Below are positions 24,657 through 33,980 of a stretch of 64,000 bases of DNA, piece by piece (the first letter of the stretch is position 1; each line of letters starts with the position of its first letter). The position numbers were made by a program, and so were the translations under genes. The notes under the pieces were generated by a model. The model ran no database searches, was not told the DNA's origin, and was given only the letters and a program-made list of their open reading frames with translations. The DNA lies in NCBI GenBank assembly GCA_028706405.1, contig JAQWBM010000002.1, positions 1 to 64,000 on the forward strand, given 5' to 3'. Source of the stretch: Eubacteriales bacterium. Lineage in GTDB: Bacteria; Bacillota; Clostridia; Peptostreptococcales; Anaerovoracaceae.

Positions 24657-27140
24657 ATGAGAATAACAGACTTATTTAATAAGAAAATAATAATCTGCGA
24701 TGGTGCGATGGGAACCATGCTGCAGCAATACGGACTAAAGGCGGGAGAAATTCCCGAACTGCTGAATTTTACTCATTCCGAAATAATCGAGGCGATTCAT
24801 CGAGACTATTATCAGGCGGGGAGTGATCTTGTTTCAACAAACACATTCGGGTGTAACAGGTTAAAGCTTGAAAATACGGGATATACAGTGGATCAGGTTG
24901 TTGCTCAAGCAGTAAAGCTTGCCCGGTCTGCATCTGAAAAAGCAAAGGGAGCTGAACCTCAAACAAGCTCCCAAAAGAGCCTTTCGCCGGATAGATTTGT
25001 CGCCCTGGATATCGGTCCTATAGGCAAACTTATGGAACCTGTGGGGGAGATGCTCTTTAATGAAGCCTACGATATTTATAAAGAGTTGATTCTCGCCGGC
25101 AAAAAAGCCGGTGCAGATCTTGTTTTATTTGAAACCTTTACCGATATTTATGAATTAAAGGCTGCTGTGCTGGCAGCAAAAGAGAATTGTGATTTGCCGG
25201 TATTCTGCTCAGTTACATTCCAGGAGGACGGCAGAATGCTGATGGGAACAGATGCCCTTACTGCTATCAACATTATTCAGGACCTTGGCATTGATGCTTT
25301 TGGTGTGAACTGCTCTCTGGGTCCCAAACAGATGATAGGCATTGTTAGAGAATTCCTTGATTATTCCAGGCTTCCTGTGCTCGTTCAGCCCAACGCAGGT
25401 CTGCCTGTCATTATTGACGGGGAGACGGTTTTTCAGGTTAACATTGCAGAATATGTTGAAGCGATGCAGGAAATGCTTCGGGAAGGTATTGCTGCCGCAG
25501 GGGGTTGCTGCGGAACAAACCCTGATTACATTGCCGCATTGACGGAAAGCATCCTGGCAAAAGATTATCCGGCAATATTACCGCCTGATTCTGAAAGGAC
25601 GGGCAGGGTAAAAAGTCTGACAGCGGCAAGCTCTGCGACTAAGACCGTTATTATGGATGACAGGATTCGGGTTGTCGGCGAAAGAATCAATCCCACGGGC
25701 AAAAAATTATTGAGAGAAGCATTGAAGTCAAAGGATTTCTCATATCTGGAGAATGAAGCCATAGAGCAAGTGAAGGCCGGTGCGGAGATATTGGATATAA
25801 ACGTGGGTCTTCCTGATATTGATGAACATGAAATGATGCTTACTGTAATCAGAAAGGTATCTTCAGTGGTGAATGCTCCGCTTCAAATCGATAGCGCTAA
25901 TCCTGAGGTTATCGAAGCAGCGGTGCGGCACTATAATGGAAAGCCAATAATTAATTCTGTTAACGGAAAAAAAGAAAGCATGGAAACGGTTTTTCCAATC
26001 GTAAAAAAATATGGAACGTGTGTTGTAGCTTTGACTTTAGATGAAAAAGGCCTGCCGGAAAATACGGAGGAGAGGCTCGCCATAGCCGAAAGGATCATCA
26101 AAACAGCTGAAACATACGGGATCGGCAGGGAAAAGATAATAGTAGACTGTTTGACCTTAACAGTATCTGCACAACAGGATGCCGGAAGAGACACATTGGA
26201 GGCAATCCGCCTGGTAAAGAAAGAATTTGGAGTAAAGACGACATTGGGTGCGAGCAACGTATCCTTTGGTTTACCGGAACGCAAACTATTGAACAGAACA
26301 TTTCTTGCAATGGCACTGGAGGCCGGATTAGATGCGCCCATTACCGACCCTCTGGTAGATGAATACATGGATACCATTCATGCGTTTGAAGCCTTGAGCG
26401 GCAAGGACAAGGAGTCACATGATTATATCCGTTATTATGGCGGACAAGCAGATCAGTCGGGAATAAAAGACCCTAAAAGGGAAAAAGCCCAAGGCGTTGC
26501 AGCTGAGCTTACATTGGAAAAAATTATTTTAGAAGGCTTTGAAGATAGAGCTGCGGATGCCACAGAGAAGCTATTACATGAAATGAAGCCTCTTGAAATC
26601 GTAGAGGAGGTAATAATTCCTGCGCTTGAGGTCGTAGGAAAGGAATATGAAATTGGGAACAGCTTCCTTCCACAGTTGATCAAATCAGCCGATACAGTCA
26701 AGGCTGCATTTAACGTTTTGAAGGAAGAAATGAAATCAACAGGCGGCATGGTATCTTATGGGAAAGTGATATTGGCTACTGTGCAGGGTGACATTCACGA
26801 CATAGGGAAAAATATCGTTAAAGTGATGTTAGAGAATTATGGCTATGAGATCGTGGATTTGGGAAAGGACGTTCCTATCGAGACGGTAGTTGAAACTGCC
26901 AGGGATCAAAACATTAAAATGGTGGGTCTTTCTGCGTTGATGACGACTACGGTAGTAAATATGGAAAAGACGATACAGGCATTGAATGATGCCGGACTGG
27001 ATTGTGTTACAATGGTTGGCGGTGCTGTACTGACAGAAGGTTATGCGAAAAGAATCGGTGCAGACTTTTACTGCAAGGATGCGATGGAATCGGTAAGAGT
27101 TGCAAATCGTGTTTTTAAAGAAGGGAAATTAACTATATAG
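24657..27140 (+). CDS. metH: Cobalamin-dependent methionine synthase without reactivation domain
   Basis: MetH moves a methyl group from 5-methyl-THF to homocysteine through cobalamin. Domains in order: homocysteine-binding barrel (DGAMGTMLQQ; zinc cysteines in GVNCSLG and GGCCGTNP), pterin-binding barrel (RINPTGKKLLREAL), cobalamin cap and B12 domain with DxHxxG (GDIHDIGKNI, His near residue 713). The chain ends after the B12 domain at about 828 residues, so the SAM-dependent reactivation domain of E. coli MetH is absent; a separate reactivating protein is expected elsewhere. ATG 24657 fits the family N-terminus; ATG 24612 would add 15 unconserved residues. Neither has a strong ribosome site. 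Confidence 0.93.
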   Translation: MRITDLFNKKIIICDGAMGTMLQQYGLKAGEIPELLNFTHSEIIEAIHRDYYQAGSDLVSTNTFGCNRLKLENTGYTVDQVVAQAVKLARSASEKAKGAEPQTSSQKSLSPDRFVALDIGPIGKLMEPVGEMLFNEAYDIYKELILAGKKAGADLVLFETFTDIYELKAAVLAAKENCDLPVFCSVTFQEDGRMLMGTDALTAINIIQDLGIDAFGVNCSLGPKQMIGIVREFLDYSRLPVLVQPNAGLPVIIDGETVFQVNIAEYVEAMQEMLREGIAAAGGCCGTNPDYIAALTESILAKDYPAILPPDSERTGRVKSLTAASSATKTVIMDDRIRVVGERINPTGKKLLREALKSKDFSYLENEAIEQVKAGAEILDINVGLPDIDEHEMMLTVIRKVSSVVNAPLQIDSANPEVIEAAVRHYNGKPIINSVNGKKESMETVFPIVKKYGTCVVALTLDEKGLPENTEERLAIAERIIKTAETYGIGREKIIVDCLTLTVSAQQDAGRDTLEAIRLVKKEFGVKTTLGASNVSFGLPERKLLNRTFLAMALEAGLDAPITDPLVDEYMDTIHAFEALSGKDKESHDYIRYYGGQADQSGIKDPKREKAQGVAAELTLEKIILEGFEDRAADATEKLLHEMKPLEIVEEVIIPALEVVGKEYEIGNSFLPQLIKSADTVKAAFNVLKEEMKSTGGMVSYGKVILATVQGDIHDIGKNIVKVMLENYGYEIVDLGKDVPIETVVETARDQNIKMVGLSALMTTTVVNMEKTIQALNDAGLDCVTMVGGAVLTEGYAKRIGADFYCKDAMESVRVANRVFKEGKLTI

Positions 27141-27224
27141 TATTTTTGACGGGTGTGTTTATACACACGGCTGCCAGGTATATTTTCTCGAAAACACGCG
27201 CGCTTTAAATAAAAGGAGAATTTG

Positions 27225-27701
27225 ATGGAAAGACCTAATTGGGATGAATATTTTATGGAAATTGCGCAAGTTACGCAGAAAAGGTCTACATGTTTGAGAA
27301 GACAGGTGGGTGCGGTTATCGTTAAGGGCAAAAGAATCATGGCAACCGGATACAACGGCGCACCTATTGGGATCAAGCACTGCGAGGAGAGAGGCGGCTG
27401 CCTGAGACAGCAATTGAATGTACCTTCAGGGCAAAGACATGAGCTTTGCATGGCATTACACGCAGAACAAAATGCAATCATACAGGCAGCACATCTTGGA
27501 CAGAGTATAGCGGGGGGGACAATTTACTGTACTAATCAGCCCTGTATCATCTGCGCGAAAATGATTATCAATGCAGGCTTGGAAAGGATCATCGTCAAAG
27601 AGGGGTATCCGGATGAACTGTCTGTTCAGATTCTTGGCGAGGCAGGCTTAAAAATAGAAATGTTTGAGGAGCTGAATAATACTGCACATCGAAGCCGGTA
27701 A
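27225..27701 (+). CDS. dCMP deaminase (ComEB-like cytidine/deoxycytidylate deaminase)
   Basis: The zinc site HAEQNAI (catalytic Glu) with PCIICAK supplies the three ligands, and [15 protein letters not shown] and GYNGAPIG are typical of deoxycytidylate deaminases. The enzyme makes dUMP for thymidylate synthesis and is named ComEB in Bacillus. Length of 158 residues is normal. ATG 27225 lies after AAAGGAG; a TTG directly before it is part of the spacer. It is separated from metH by a small hairpin (GTGTGT/ACACAC near 27154) without a T-run. Confidence 0.92.
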   Translation: MERPNWDEYFMEIAQVTQKRSTCLRRQVGAVIVKGKRIMATGYNGAPIGIKHCEERGGCLRQQLNVPSGQRHELCMALHAEQNAIIQAAHLGQSIAGGTIYCTNQPCIICAKMIINAGLERIIVKEGYPDELSVQILGEAGLKIEMFEELNNTAHRSR

Positions 27702-27803
27702 TTAAGGTTTACGGTTTTCTAAGAAAATACTTTATTTCAGTCGTTTTAATAAGCTTGAAATGGGTTACTGCATAGAGGTTAGGGATTATGGAAGGACAAT
27801 AAG

Positions 27804-28892
27804 ATGAGCCAGTATTTATTCATATTTGTAACAGCACTTGCATTGGCGCTGGTATTTACGCCGGCAGCTATAAAGATTGCACCTAAAATTGGGGCTATTG
27901 ATATCCCGAAGGATAACCGAAGGATGCATACAAAAGCTATGCCGAGGTTTGGCGGGCTGGCGATCTATATAGGAACTGTGGGATCCATGCTTATTTTTTT
28001 GCCTTACAGTACAAGCCTGGCAGGTGTTACTGCAGGAGGAACCTTGATGTTTATTGTGGGGATTATCGATGATATCAAGGGTATGCCTGCAAAGATAAAG
28101 CTGGGATTTCAGGTGATATGTGCTGTAATCCTGTATCAATTCGGTGTAGGAATTTTCTTTATAGGCAATCCTTTCGGAAATGGCTATTATTTCCTTCCAT
28201 GGTTCGTAAGCTTGCTCGTTACTGTGATCTGGGTCGTAGGTATTACAAACACGATCAACCTAATTGACGGACTGGACGGACTTGCTGCCGGAGTCGCTTT
28301 TATCGCATCGTTATCTATAGCGTATATTGCCCATATTGATTTAAGAATAGAAATATGCATGGCTATGCTGGCTATAGCGGGCAGCGCCTTGGGATTTTTG
28401 CCGTATAATTTTAATCCGGCAAGGATATTCATGGGAGATGGCGGCTCACTGTTTCTGGGTTTTATGCTCGCGGGTCTTTCTGTGATGAGCCCTCTGAAAG
28501 GAGCCACGGCGGTGGCAACGGTAGTTCCGGTTCTGGTGCTGGGGCTTCCTATTTTTGACACAACCTTTGCCATATTGAGGAGATTGGTGAACAAGCGGCC
28601 TATAATGGAAGCGGACAAAGGGCACCTTCATCACAGGATCATGGCGGCAGGATTGGGTCAAAAGAGAACGGTTCTGATGCTGTATGGGATCAGCGGTATC
28701 ATGGGAGTTGCAGCGATACTTATGAGCAGAGATCTGTTTATTGAATCCATTTTTTTGGTGATAATTGCAGCCACCTTTATCTATGTATTCCTAAAGGATC
28801 AGAGCAGCGGAACGCTCAAGCTGAAGGCAGTAAACACTGAATCGATTGAAAAGATGGAAAAAAAGCAAAAGCAAAAGCGCAGGGAGGTATAG
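27804..28892 (+). CDS. Undecaprenyl-phosphate N-acetylhexosamine-1-phosphate transferase (TagO/WecA family)
   Basis: This polytopic membrane enzyme with about 10-11 membrane segments starts a lipid-linked cell-surface glycan by moving GlcNAc-1-P from UDP-GlcNAc to undecaprenyl phosphate. Conserved parts are GAIDIPKDNRRMHTKAMPRFGG, the Asp-rich IIDDIKGMPAKIKL, NLIDGLDGLAAG, ARIFMGDGGSLFLGF and the basic loop DKGHLHHRI. The hydrophilic C-tail is lysine-rich. The next gene makes UDP-ManNAc, so the pair suggests a teichoic acid-like or other secondary wall polymer with ManNAc. The gene ends one base before the downstream start. Confidence 0.92.
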   Translation: MSQYLFIFVTALALALVFTPAAIKIAPKIGAIDIPKDNRRMHTKAMPRFGGLAIYIGTVGSMLIFLPYSTSLAGVTAGGTLMFIVGIIDDIKGMPAKIKLGFQVICAVILYQFGVGIFFIGNPFGNGYYFLPWFVSLLVTVIWVVGITNTINLIDGLDGLAAGVAFIASLSIAYIAHIDLRIEICMAMLAIAGSALGFLPYNFNPARIFMGDGGSLFLGFMLAGLSVMSPLKGATAVATVVPVLVLGLPIFDTTFAILRRLVNKRPIMEADKGHLHHRIMAAGLGQKRTVLMLYGISGIMGVAAILMSRDLFIESIFLVIIAATFIYVFLKDQSSGTLKLKAVNTESIEKMEKKQKQKRREV

Positions 28893-28893
28893 C

Positions 28894-30021
28894 ATGAAAG
28901 TTTTAACCGTTTTTGGCACAAGACCAGAGGCAATCAAGATGGCTCCTCTTGTAAAAAAATTAAACAAAGATTCACGTATAGAATCAATCCTTTGTGTGAC
29001 GGCACAGCATAGGGAAATGCTGGACCAGGTTATGGAGCTTTTTGAACTGGTTCCGGATTATGATCTAAATATTATGAAAGCCAACCAGACTATCAGTCAG
29101 ATTACTTCTAATGTGATCATGGGATTGGAAGAGATATTAATAAAAGAAAAGCCGGATATCATTCTCGTACATGGCGATACGACAACGACCTTTGCATCAG
29201 CCCTGGCGGGATTTTATCAGCAAATCAAAGTGGGACATGTCGAAGCAGGACTTCGGACATATGACAAATATTCTCCTTATCCCGAGGAAATGAACCGTAT
29301 CCTGACAGGTAATATCGCTGATTTGCATTTTTCACCTACGGAAAGAAACAGGCAAAATCTGTTACGGGAAGCGATAGCGGAGGATAAGATATTTATCACA
29401 GGGAATACGGTAATCGATGCCTTACTTGAAGTTGCTGACAAGCCTTATGTTTTTGAGAATGAAGTACTGAAGGGCATTGATTTTGAAAGCAAAAGAGTGA
29501 TCACGGTGACTTGCCACCGCAGAGAAAACCTCGGAGAAAACATGGAACATATTTTCTCAGCAATCAGGGACATTGCTGAAGAATTTGATGATACAGAAAT
29601 CATTTATCCAATGCATATGAACCCAAAGGTGCGGGAAACTGCGGGCAAGATCCTGGGGAACACACGCAGGGTCCGCTTGATTGAGCCGCTGCAATATCAA
29701 CCATTCGTGAATCTCATGGCCAAATCATATTTAATTATTACCGACTCAGGCGGTATGCAAGAGGAAGCCCCTTCTTTAGGCAAACCTGTCCTTGTTGTCA
29801 GAAAAGAGACGGAACGACCGGAGGCGATTGAAGCGGGTACCGTAAAACTGGCAGGGGTATCAAGAGAAAATATATACCGAATGACAAGAGAGCTTTTGAC
29901 TGACAAGGATGCCTATGATAAGATGTCTCGTGCTGCGAATCCTTATGGCGATGGTCATGCATGCGAAAGGATAATTGATATATTGGTGCAGTATGAAGAA
30001 CAAACAGCCAATAGTAATTGA
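28894..30021 (+). CDS. wecB: UDP-N-acetylglucosamine 2-epimerase (non-hydrolysing)
   Basis: The enzyme (WecB/MnaA) interconverts UDP-GlcNAc and UDP-ManNAc. It begins KVLTVFGTRPEAIKMAPLV, has VHGDTTTTFASALAGF, HVEAGLRTYDKYSPYPEEMNR, TCHRRENLG, and TDSGGMQEEAPSLGKPVLVVR. Length of 375 residues is usual. ATG 28894 has AGGGAGGT five bases ahead and begins directly after the TAG of the TagO/WecA gene, so the pair is coupled. ManNAc is a typical linkage sugar of wall teichoic acid. Confidence 0.94.
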   Translation: MKVLTVFGTRPEAIKMAPLVKKLNKDSRIESILCVTAQHREMLDQVMELFELVPDYDLNIMKANQTISQITSNVIMGLEEILIKEKPDIILVHGDTTTTFASALAGFYQQIKVGHVEAGLRTYDKYSPYPEEMNRILTGNIADLHFSPTERNRQNLLREAIAEDKIFITGNTVIDALLEVADKPYVFENEVLKGIDFESKRVITVTCHRRENLGENMEHIFSAIRDIAEEFDDTEIIYPMHMNPKVRETAGKILGNTRRVRLIEPLQYQPFVNLMAKSYLIITDSGGMQEEAPSLGKPVLVVRKETERPEAIEAGTVKLAGVSRENIYRMTRELLTDKDAYDKMSRAANPYGDGHACERIIDILVQYEEQTANSN

Positions 30022-31363
30022 AAACAAGAACTTATATAGAACTCTGACCAGAGTAGCGCTTCCTATCGCGTTACAAAGCCTCATCACATCATCATTAAAC
30101 CTGGTTGACAACCTTATGGTTGGAAGCCTGGGAGAAGTGGAACTTGCCGCGGTGGGTCTTTCAACGCAAATTTACTTTGTGTACTGGGGCGTTATATTCG
30201 GTTTCACCAGTGGATCTTCCGCTTTTACGGCACAGTTTTGGGGAAAACAGGATCCGCATAACATAAGAAGGGTTACGGGTTTTGCAATTACAGTATGTTT
30301 TGGATTCGGGATGCTTTTTTTTATTCCGTCGGTATTTTTCCCGGAATATATACTAAGGATTTTTACTGACATACCGGCTGTAATAGAATTGGGCAAGGAT
30401 TATGTCAGAATCGGAGCAGTCTGCTTTCTAACCCTTAGTATTACGGTTCCTTTTACTACAGCGCTGCGTACTACACAACAGACTTCTGTTCCTTTGAAAA
30501 TCAGCATAATTGTATTTTCAACGAATACTTTTTTAAATTATGTATTTATATTCGGAAACTTCGGAGCACCAGAATTGGGGGTTAAGGGAGCTGCGGTTGC
30601 AACCGCCATTTCCAGGGCTATTGAACTGATTCTGGTAATATACGTAATTTTCGGAAGAAGAAATGTAATCGCGGGGAAGATTACTGAGTTTTTTGACTGG
30701 CACCGTGCACTTGTGACCAGAATTCTATCGACTGCGGTTCCGGTTATGATAAACGAAACCATGTGGAGTATGGGAATGGCTGCCTACAATGCGGCATACG
30801 GAAGAATGGGAATCACTGAATTTGCGGCCATTCAGGCAAGCATCACCTTGGATTCGCTTTTTATTATGGCAATATTCAGCTTGGCGGACGCTCTTCTTAT
30901 TTTAGTCGGTCAGCAAATTGGAATGGGCAAGACGGATTATGCCTTTGCCCTGGCGAAAAGGCTTCTGCGAATAGGAGTTATCGTAGGTGTGGCAGCAGGT
31001 GGCCTGCTAATTCTGACATCACAATTTATTATCCGGATTTTCAATTTTACTCCGGAAGGTCAGTACTATACGTTGCTAATAATATGTATATACGGTATAA
31101 TGATGCCGCTGAAGATCTTTAACGGACTGAACGTTGTGGGAATTTTCAGGTGTGGCGGAGATACAAAGTTTGCTATGTATTTGGAAATAGGTTCCGTTTG
31201 GCTCATTGGAGTTCCGCTTGTCTTTTTCGGAGCACTTTATCTTGCACTCCCGGTTTATTTGGTGGTCCTCATTGAGCAGATGGAGGAAATAGTAAAGGGG
31301 ATTTTTTGCCGGCAGCGTTTTCGGTCAAAAAAATGGTTGAACGACCTGATTCGCGGTCTGTGA
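29993..31363 (+). CDS. MATE family multidrug/metabolite exporter
   Basis: A 456-residue protein with 12 predicted membrane segments in two halves. It shows the MATE start ALPIALQSLITSSLNLVDNLMVGSLGE and the equivalent second-half segment AVPVMINETMWSMGMAAYNAAYGRMG. Such proteins expel cationic drugs or metabolites using Na+ or H+; the substrate is not readable. ATG 29993 lies inside the end of the epimerase gene (29-base overlap) and has no good ribosome site, which fits translational coupling. No terminator is seen before the ATP synthase promoter. Confidence 0.88.
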   Translation: MKNKQPIVIENKNLYRTLTRVALPIALQSLITSSLNLVDNLMVGSLGEVELAAVGLSTQIYFVYWGVIFGFTSGSSAFTAQFWGKQDPHNIRRVTGFAITVCFGFGMLFFIPSVFFPEYILRIFTDIPAVIELGKDYVRIGAVCFLTLSITVPFTTALRTTQQTSVPLKISIIVFSTNTFLNYVFIFGNFGAPELGVKGAAVATAISRAIELILVIYVIFGRRNVIAGKITEFFDWHRALVTRILSTAVPVMINETMWSMGMAAYNAAYGRMGITEFAAIQASITLDSLFIMAIFSLADALLILVGQQIGMGKTDYAFALAKRLLRIGVIVGVAAGGLLILTSQFIIRIFNFTPEGQYYTLLIICIYGIMMPLKIFNGLNVVGIFRCGGDTKFAMYLEIGSVWLIGVPLVFFGALYLALPVYLVVLIEQMEEIVKGIFCRQRFRSKKWLNDLIRGL

Positions 31364-31415
31364 GAAACTTTTGTATTTCAATAACAAGAGAAATATAACA
31401 AAAATTAAACAATAC

Positions 31416-31444
31416 TTTACATTTTGAAAATGTGATAGTATAAT
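31416..31444 (+). promoter_or_regulatory. Promoter of the ATP synthase operon
   Basis: TTTACA (31416-31421), 17-base spacer and TATAAT (31439-31444) lie about 50 bases before the first gene of the operon. Confidence 0.72.
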
Positions 31445-31496
31445 GGTACTTGCATTATTAAAAAAATAACAAACTCAAGAAGAACGATATACATAT

Positions 31497-31895
31497 ATGG
31501 GGGACGTTTTATTGGCAAAAGATACCTTGATGATGCTAAAAAGAGTAATATTGTATGATGCAATCATTATGCTGTTATCGTTTGCCGTTTCAATGATATT
31601 CTTTAGAGAATATGCTATTGTTATTATCATCGGGATCATAGGAGTTTTTATAGCGCTTGTTAATTTTTTATTAAATGCCGTGATAATAGAGTATGCAATC
31701 AAAACAAAGCTTGGAAAGCTTTGGATCCTCTTAGGTACTATAGCGAGGATTGCGATTGCAGCTGCGTTCGCTTTGATTTTATATAATGGCGACATGAAAA
31801 ACATTATTTTTTACTTAATCGGGTATAGCCTGCATTACATTTCTATGATTATTAGTGCAATGACACTGAAAAACAAAAAAATAAAAGGAATATAA
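31497..31895 (+). CDS. atpI: ATP synthase subunit I (AtpI-like)
   Basis: A small hydrophobic protein with four membrane segments and short charged loops, first in the atp operon, as is usual for subunit I/Atp1-like proteins, which help assemble the c-ring or bring in Mg2+. Sequence conservation in this family is low; position is the main argument. ATG 31497 has little ribosome site; TTG 31512 after GGGGGAC is an alternative that drops five residues. It ends 14 bases before atpB. Confidence 0.8.
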   Translation: MGDVLLAKDTLMMLKRVILYDAIIMLLSFAVSMIFFREYAIVIIIGIIGVFIALVNFLLNAVIIEYAIKTKLGKLWILLGTIARIAIAAAFALILYNGDMKNIIFYLIGYSLHYISMIISAMTLKNKKIKGI

Positions 31896-31909
31896 AGGAG
31901 AGGAAAACA

Positions 31910-32584
31910 ATGCATCTCAACGCGCAGGAAATATTTGAATTTACTGTATTTGATCGTACGTTTGTCGTGACTGAAAGTATAGTAGTGCAGTGGCTGATAA
32001 TGGTCGTCCTCACTGTTTTAGTTTTGCTGCTGACGAGGAATCTTGAGAAGGTTCCGTCAAAAAGACAAACAGTAATAGAGATGATAGTTAATCTGTTCAA
32101 CGGGTTAGTCGTATCAAACTTAGGGGAATCATACAAGAAAAATTTTGTTCCCTTTATTGGAACCTTAGGCATCTTTATTGTTTTCATGAATTTAACAGGA
32201 CTAATCGGTTTACCGCCTTCCACAAAAGATATCAATGTAACTTTGATGTTAGCGTTGATCTCCGCTGTTGTAATCAACGGAACTGCAATAGCAAGGAATG
32301 GGCTGGGCGGATATCTGCATGGCTTTGTGAAACCATATGCATTTATGCTTCCTATGAATATTATCGAAAAATTCACTGTGCCATTATCACTTTGCCTCCG
32401 ACTTTTCATCAATCTTTTGGTTGGAGTCATTTTCATAGAGCTGACTTATATGGCATTGGGCTATTTCGCACTTATTATCCCGGTTCCGCTTCATTTCTTC
32501 TTTGACCTTTTTGTTGCATTGATACAGACATATGTATTCATAATGCTAACCATAGTCTTTACAAAAACGTCGGTTGAAGAATAG
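31910..32584 (+). CDS. atpB: F1Fo ATP synthase subunit a
   Basis: Subunit a forms the ion half-channels next to the c-ring. The essential arginine lies in LCLRLFINLLVG near residue 165, followed by the conserved FDLFVALIQTYVFIMLT helix. Length of 224 residues is normal for Clostridia. AAAGGAGAGG precedes the ATG. About 80 bases without features separate it from atpE. Confidence 0.95.
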   Translation: MHLNAQEIFEFTVFDRTFVVTESIVVQWLIMVVLTVLVLLLTRNLEKVPSKRQTVIEMIVNLFNGLVVSNLGESYKKNFVPFIGTLGIFIVFMNLTGLIGLPPSTKDINVTLMLALISAVVINGTAIARNGLGGYLHGFVKPYAFMLPMNIIEKFTVPLSLCLRLFINLLVGVIFIELTYMALGYFALIIPVPLHFFFDLFVALIQTYVFIMLTIVFTKTSVEE

Positions 32585-32663
32585 GTAATGACTGATGCAT
32601 AGCGTGTATCAGATATTATAAATAAATTTTGCAAAAAGACAAAAATTTAAGGAGGTTTAACTT

Positions 32664-32891
32664 ATGGATCCTACTGGTTTGATAGCGCTGGGCGCTGGAG
32701 TCGCTGCACTTGGTGTTGTAGGTGGAGGTGTAGGTATTGGTATTATCGGCGGAAAAGCTGTGGAAGCAGTCGCCAGACAGCCTGAAGCAAAAGGAGATAT
32801 CACTTCTACAATGATCATCAGTATTGCATTTTCAGAAGTAACATCACTCTATGCGCTGATCGTCTCTATACTGCTTATTTTTGTATTATAG
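32664..32891 (+). CDS. atpE: F1Fo ATP synthase subunit c
   Basis: A 75-residue hairpin of two membrane helices with the polar loop RQPEAKGD (38-45). The ion-binding carboxylate is Glu58 in FSEVTSLY. In known Na+-binding c-rings the ligands include a Gln in helix 1 and a Ser after the Glu; here those positions are Ile25 and Val59, while Thr60 and Tyr63 are kept. This favours proton coupling, though only structure or assay can decide. The ribosome site AAGGAGG is strong, as fits high c-subunit need. Confidence 0.96.
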   Translation: MDPTGLIALGAGVAALGVVGGGVGIGIIGGKAVEAVARQPEAKGDITSTMIISIAFSEVTSLYALIVSILLIFVL

Positions 32892-32944
32892 CGAGTATCT
32901 GTACCAATTTATGAAATAACATACTCGAAGGAGGGCATCGCAGC

Positions 32945-33439
32945 ATGGAGGGAAATTTATTTACTATTTTTGCGACCTTATTCAATTTCGTGATTCTCTT
33001 ATTGATTCTCAAACACTTTTTGTTCGATAGAGTGAATAAGGTAATTGACAATAGAAACAGTGACGTGAGGGACACGATTTTTGATGCTGAGAATAAGATG
33101 CTGGAAGCCAAGAAGCTAAAAGAATCTTATGATGAACAGATTGCAAATCTGGAAAATGAAGGCCGGGAGATTGTAAGGGAAGCAAAGTTAAAAGCTGATG
33201 CACAAGCCAAAGATATTCTTCAGGAAGCCGAGAATAAAACAGCTATGCTGATTGGACAAACAGAAGCTGAAATTGAAAGACTTAAGAAAAAGTCACTTGA
33301 AGAATTGAGACAGGAAATAGGAGCACTTGCTATCTTTGCTGCCGAAAAAATCCTGGAAAAAGAATTAGACCATAAAGAACAGCAAGCTGTCATCGGAAAA
33401 ATAATTGATGAGACGGGGAGTTCAAAATGGCAGAATTAA
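32945..33439 (+). CDS. atpF: F1Fo ATP synthase subunit b
   Basis: One N-terminal membrane helix (LFTIFATLFNFVILLLIL) is followed by a long, highly charged coiled coil (FDAENKMLEAKKLKESYDEQ onward) that reaches F1 as the peripheral stalk. Length of 164 residues is normal and only one b gene is present, so a homodimer is expected. It overlaps atpH by 13 bases. Confidence 0.95.
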   Translation: MEGNLFTIFATLFNFVILLLILKHFLFDRVNKVIDNRNSDVRDTIFDAENKMLEAKKLKESYDEQIANLENEGREIVREAKLKADAQAKDILQEAENKTAMLIGQTEAEIERLKKKSLEELRQEIGALAIFAAEKILEKELDHKEQQAVIGKIIDETGSSKWQN

Positions 33440-33966
33440 CAGTTGAAATTACATACGGCAAAGCTCTGTTTGAAGCAGCTACGGACAGGAATAAGGTGGA
33501 TGTCATTATAGAAGAACTGAAGGAGATCAGTGCAATATTTGAGAAAAATCCAGGTTTCTTTGAGTTTTTCAAAACCCCTGTCATTTCAAAACCCGAAAAA
33601 ATGCAATTGATCGAGCAGGTCTTTGGAGGTCATGTCAGTACTGAGACTATAAATTTTTTGCTGGTGTTAATCGATAAAAAACGGATGTCCAGTTTTTATC
33701 GAATTGTTAAAGAATATCAAAAGCTGATTAATCAAGAGCAAGGAATATCTCAAGGAACTGTCTTTTCAGTTGAACCCCTTACAGATATTCAATTAAGTTC
33801 CTTTGAAGAAAAAACATCAAAGCTTTTGCGGAAGAATGTAAAGCTTGTCAATAAAATTGATGCTTTCCTCTTAGGCGGCGTAAAAATATTCATAGAAGGA
33901 AAAGTAATTGATGCATCCATCAGGAAACAGCTACAGGATCTTGAAGGCAGCATTAAGCAGGTATAA
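33427..33966 (+). CDS. atpH: F1Fo ATP synthase subunit delta
   Basis: This soluble stalk subunit of 179 residues joins alpha to the b dimer. The N-terminal helical domain (ITYGKALFEAATDRNKVDVI) and the C-terminal LLGGVKIFIEGKVIDASIRKQL match the family. The start lies within the end of atpF, so the two are coupled. Confidence 0.94.
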   Translation: MAELTVEITYGKALFEAATDRNKVDVIIEELKEISAIFEKNPGFFEFFKTPVISKPEKMQLIEQVFGGHVSTETINFLLVLIDKKRMSSFYRIVKEYQKLINQEQGISQGTVFSVEPLTDIQLSSFEEKTSKLLRKNVKLVNKIDAFLLGGVKIFIEGKVIDASIRKQLQDLEGSIKQV

Positions 33967-33980
33967 AGGGGTGATAATTG

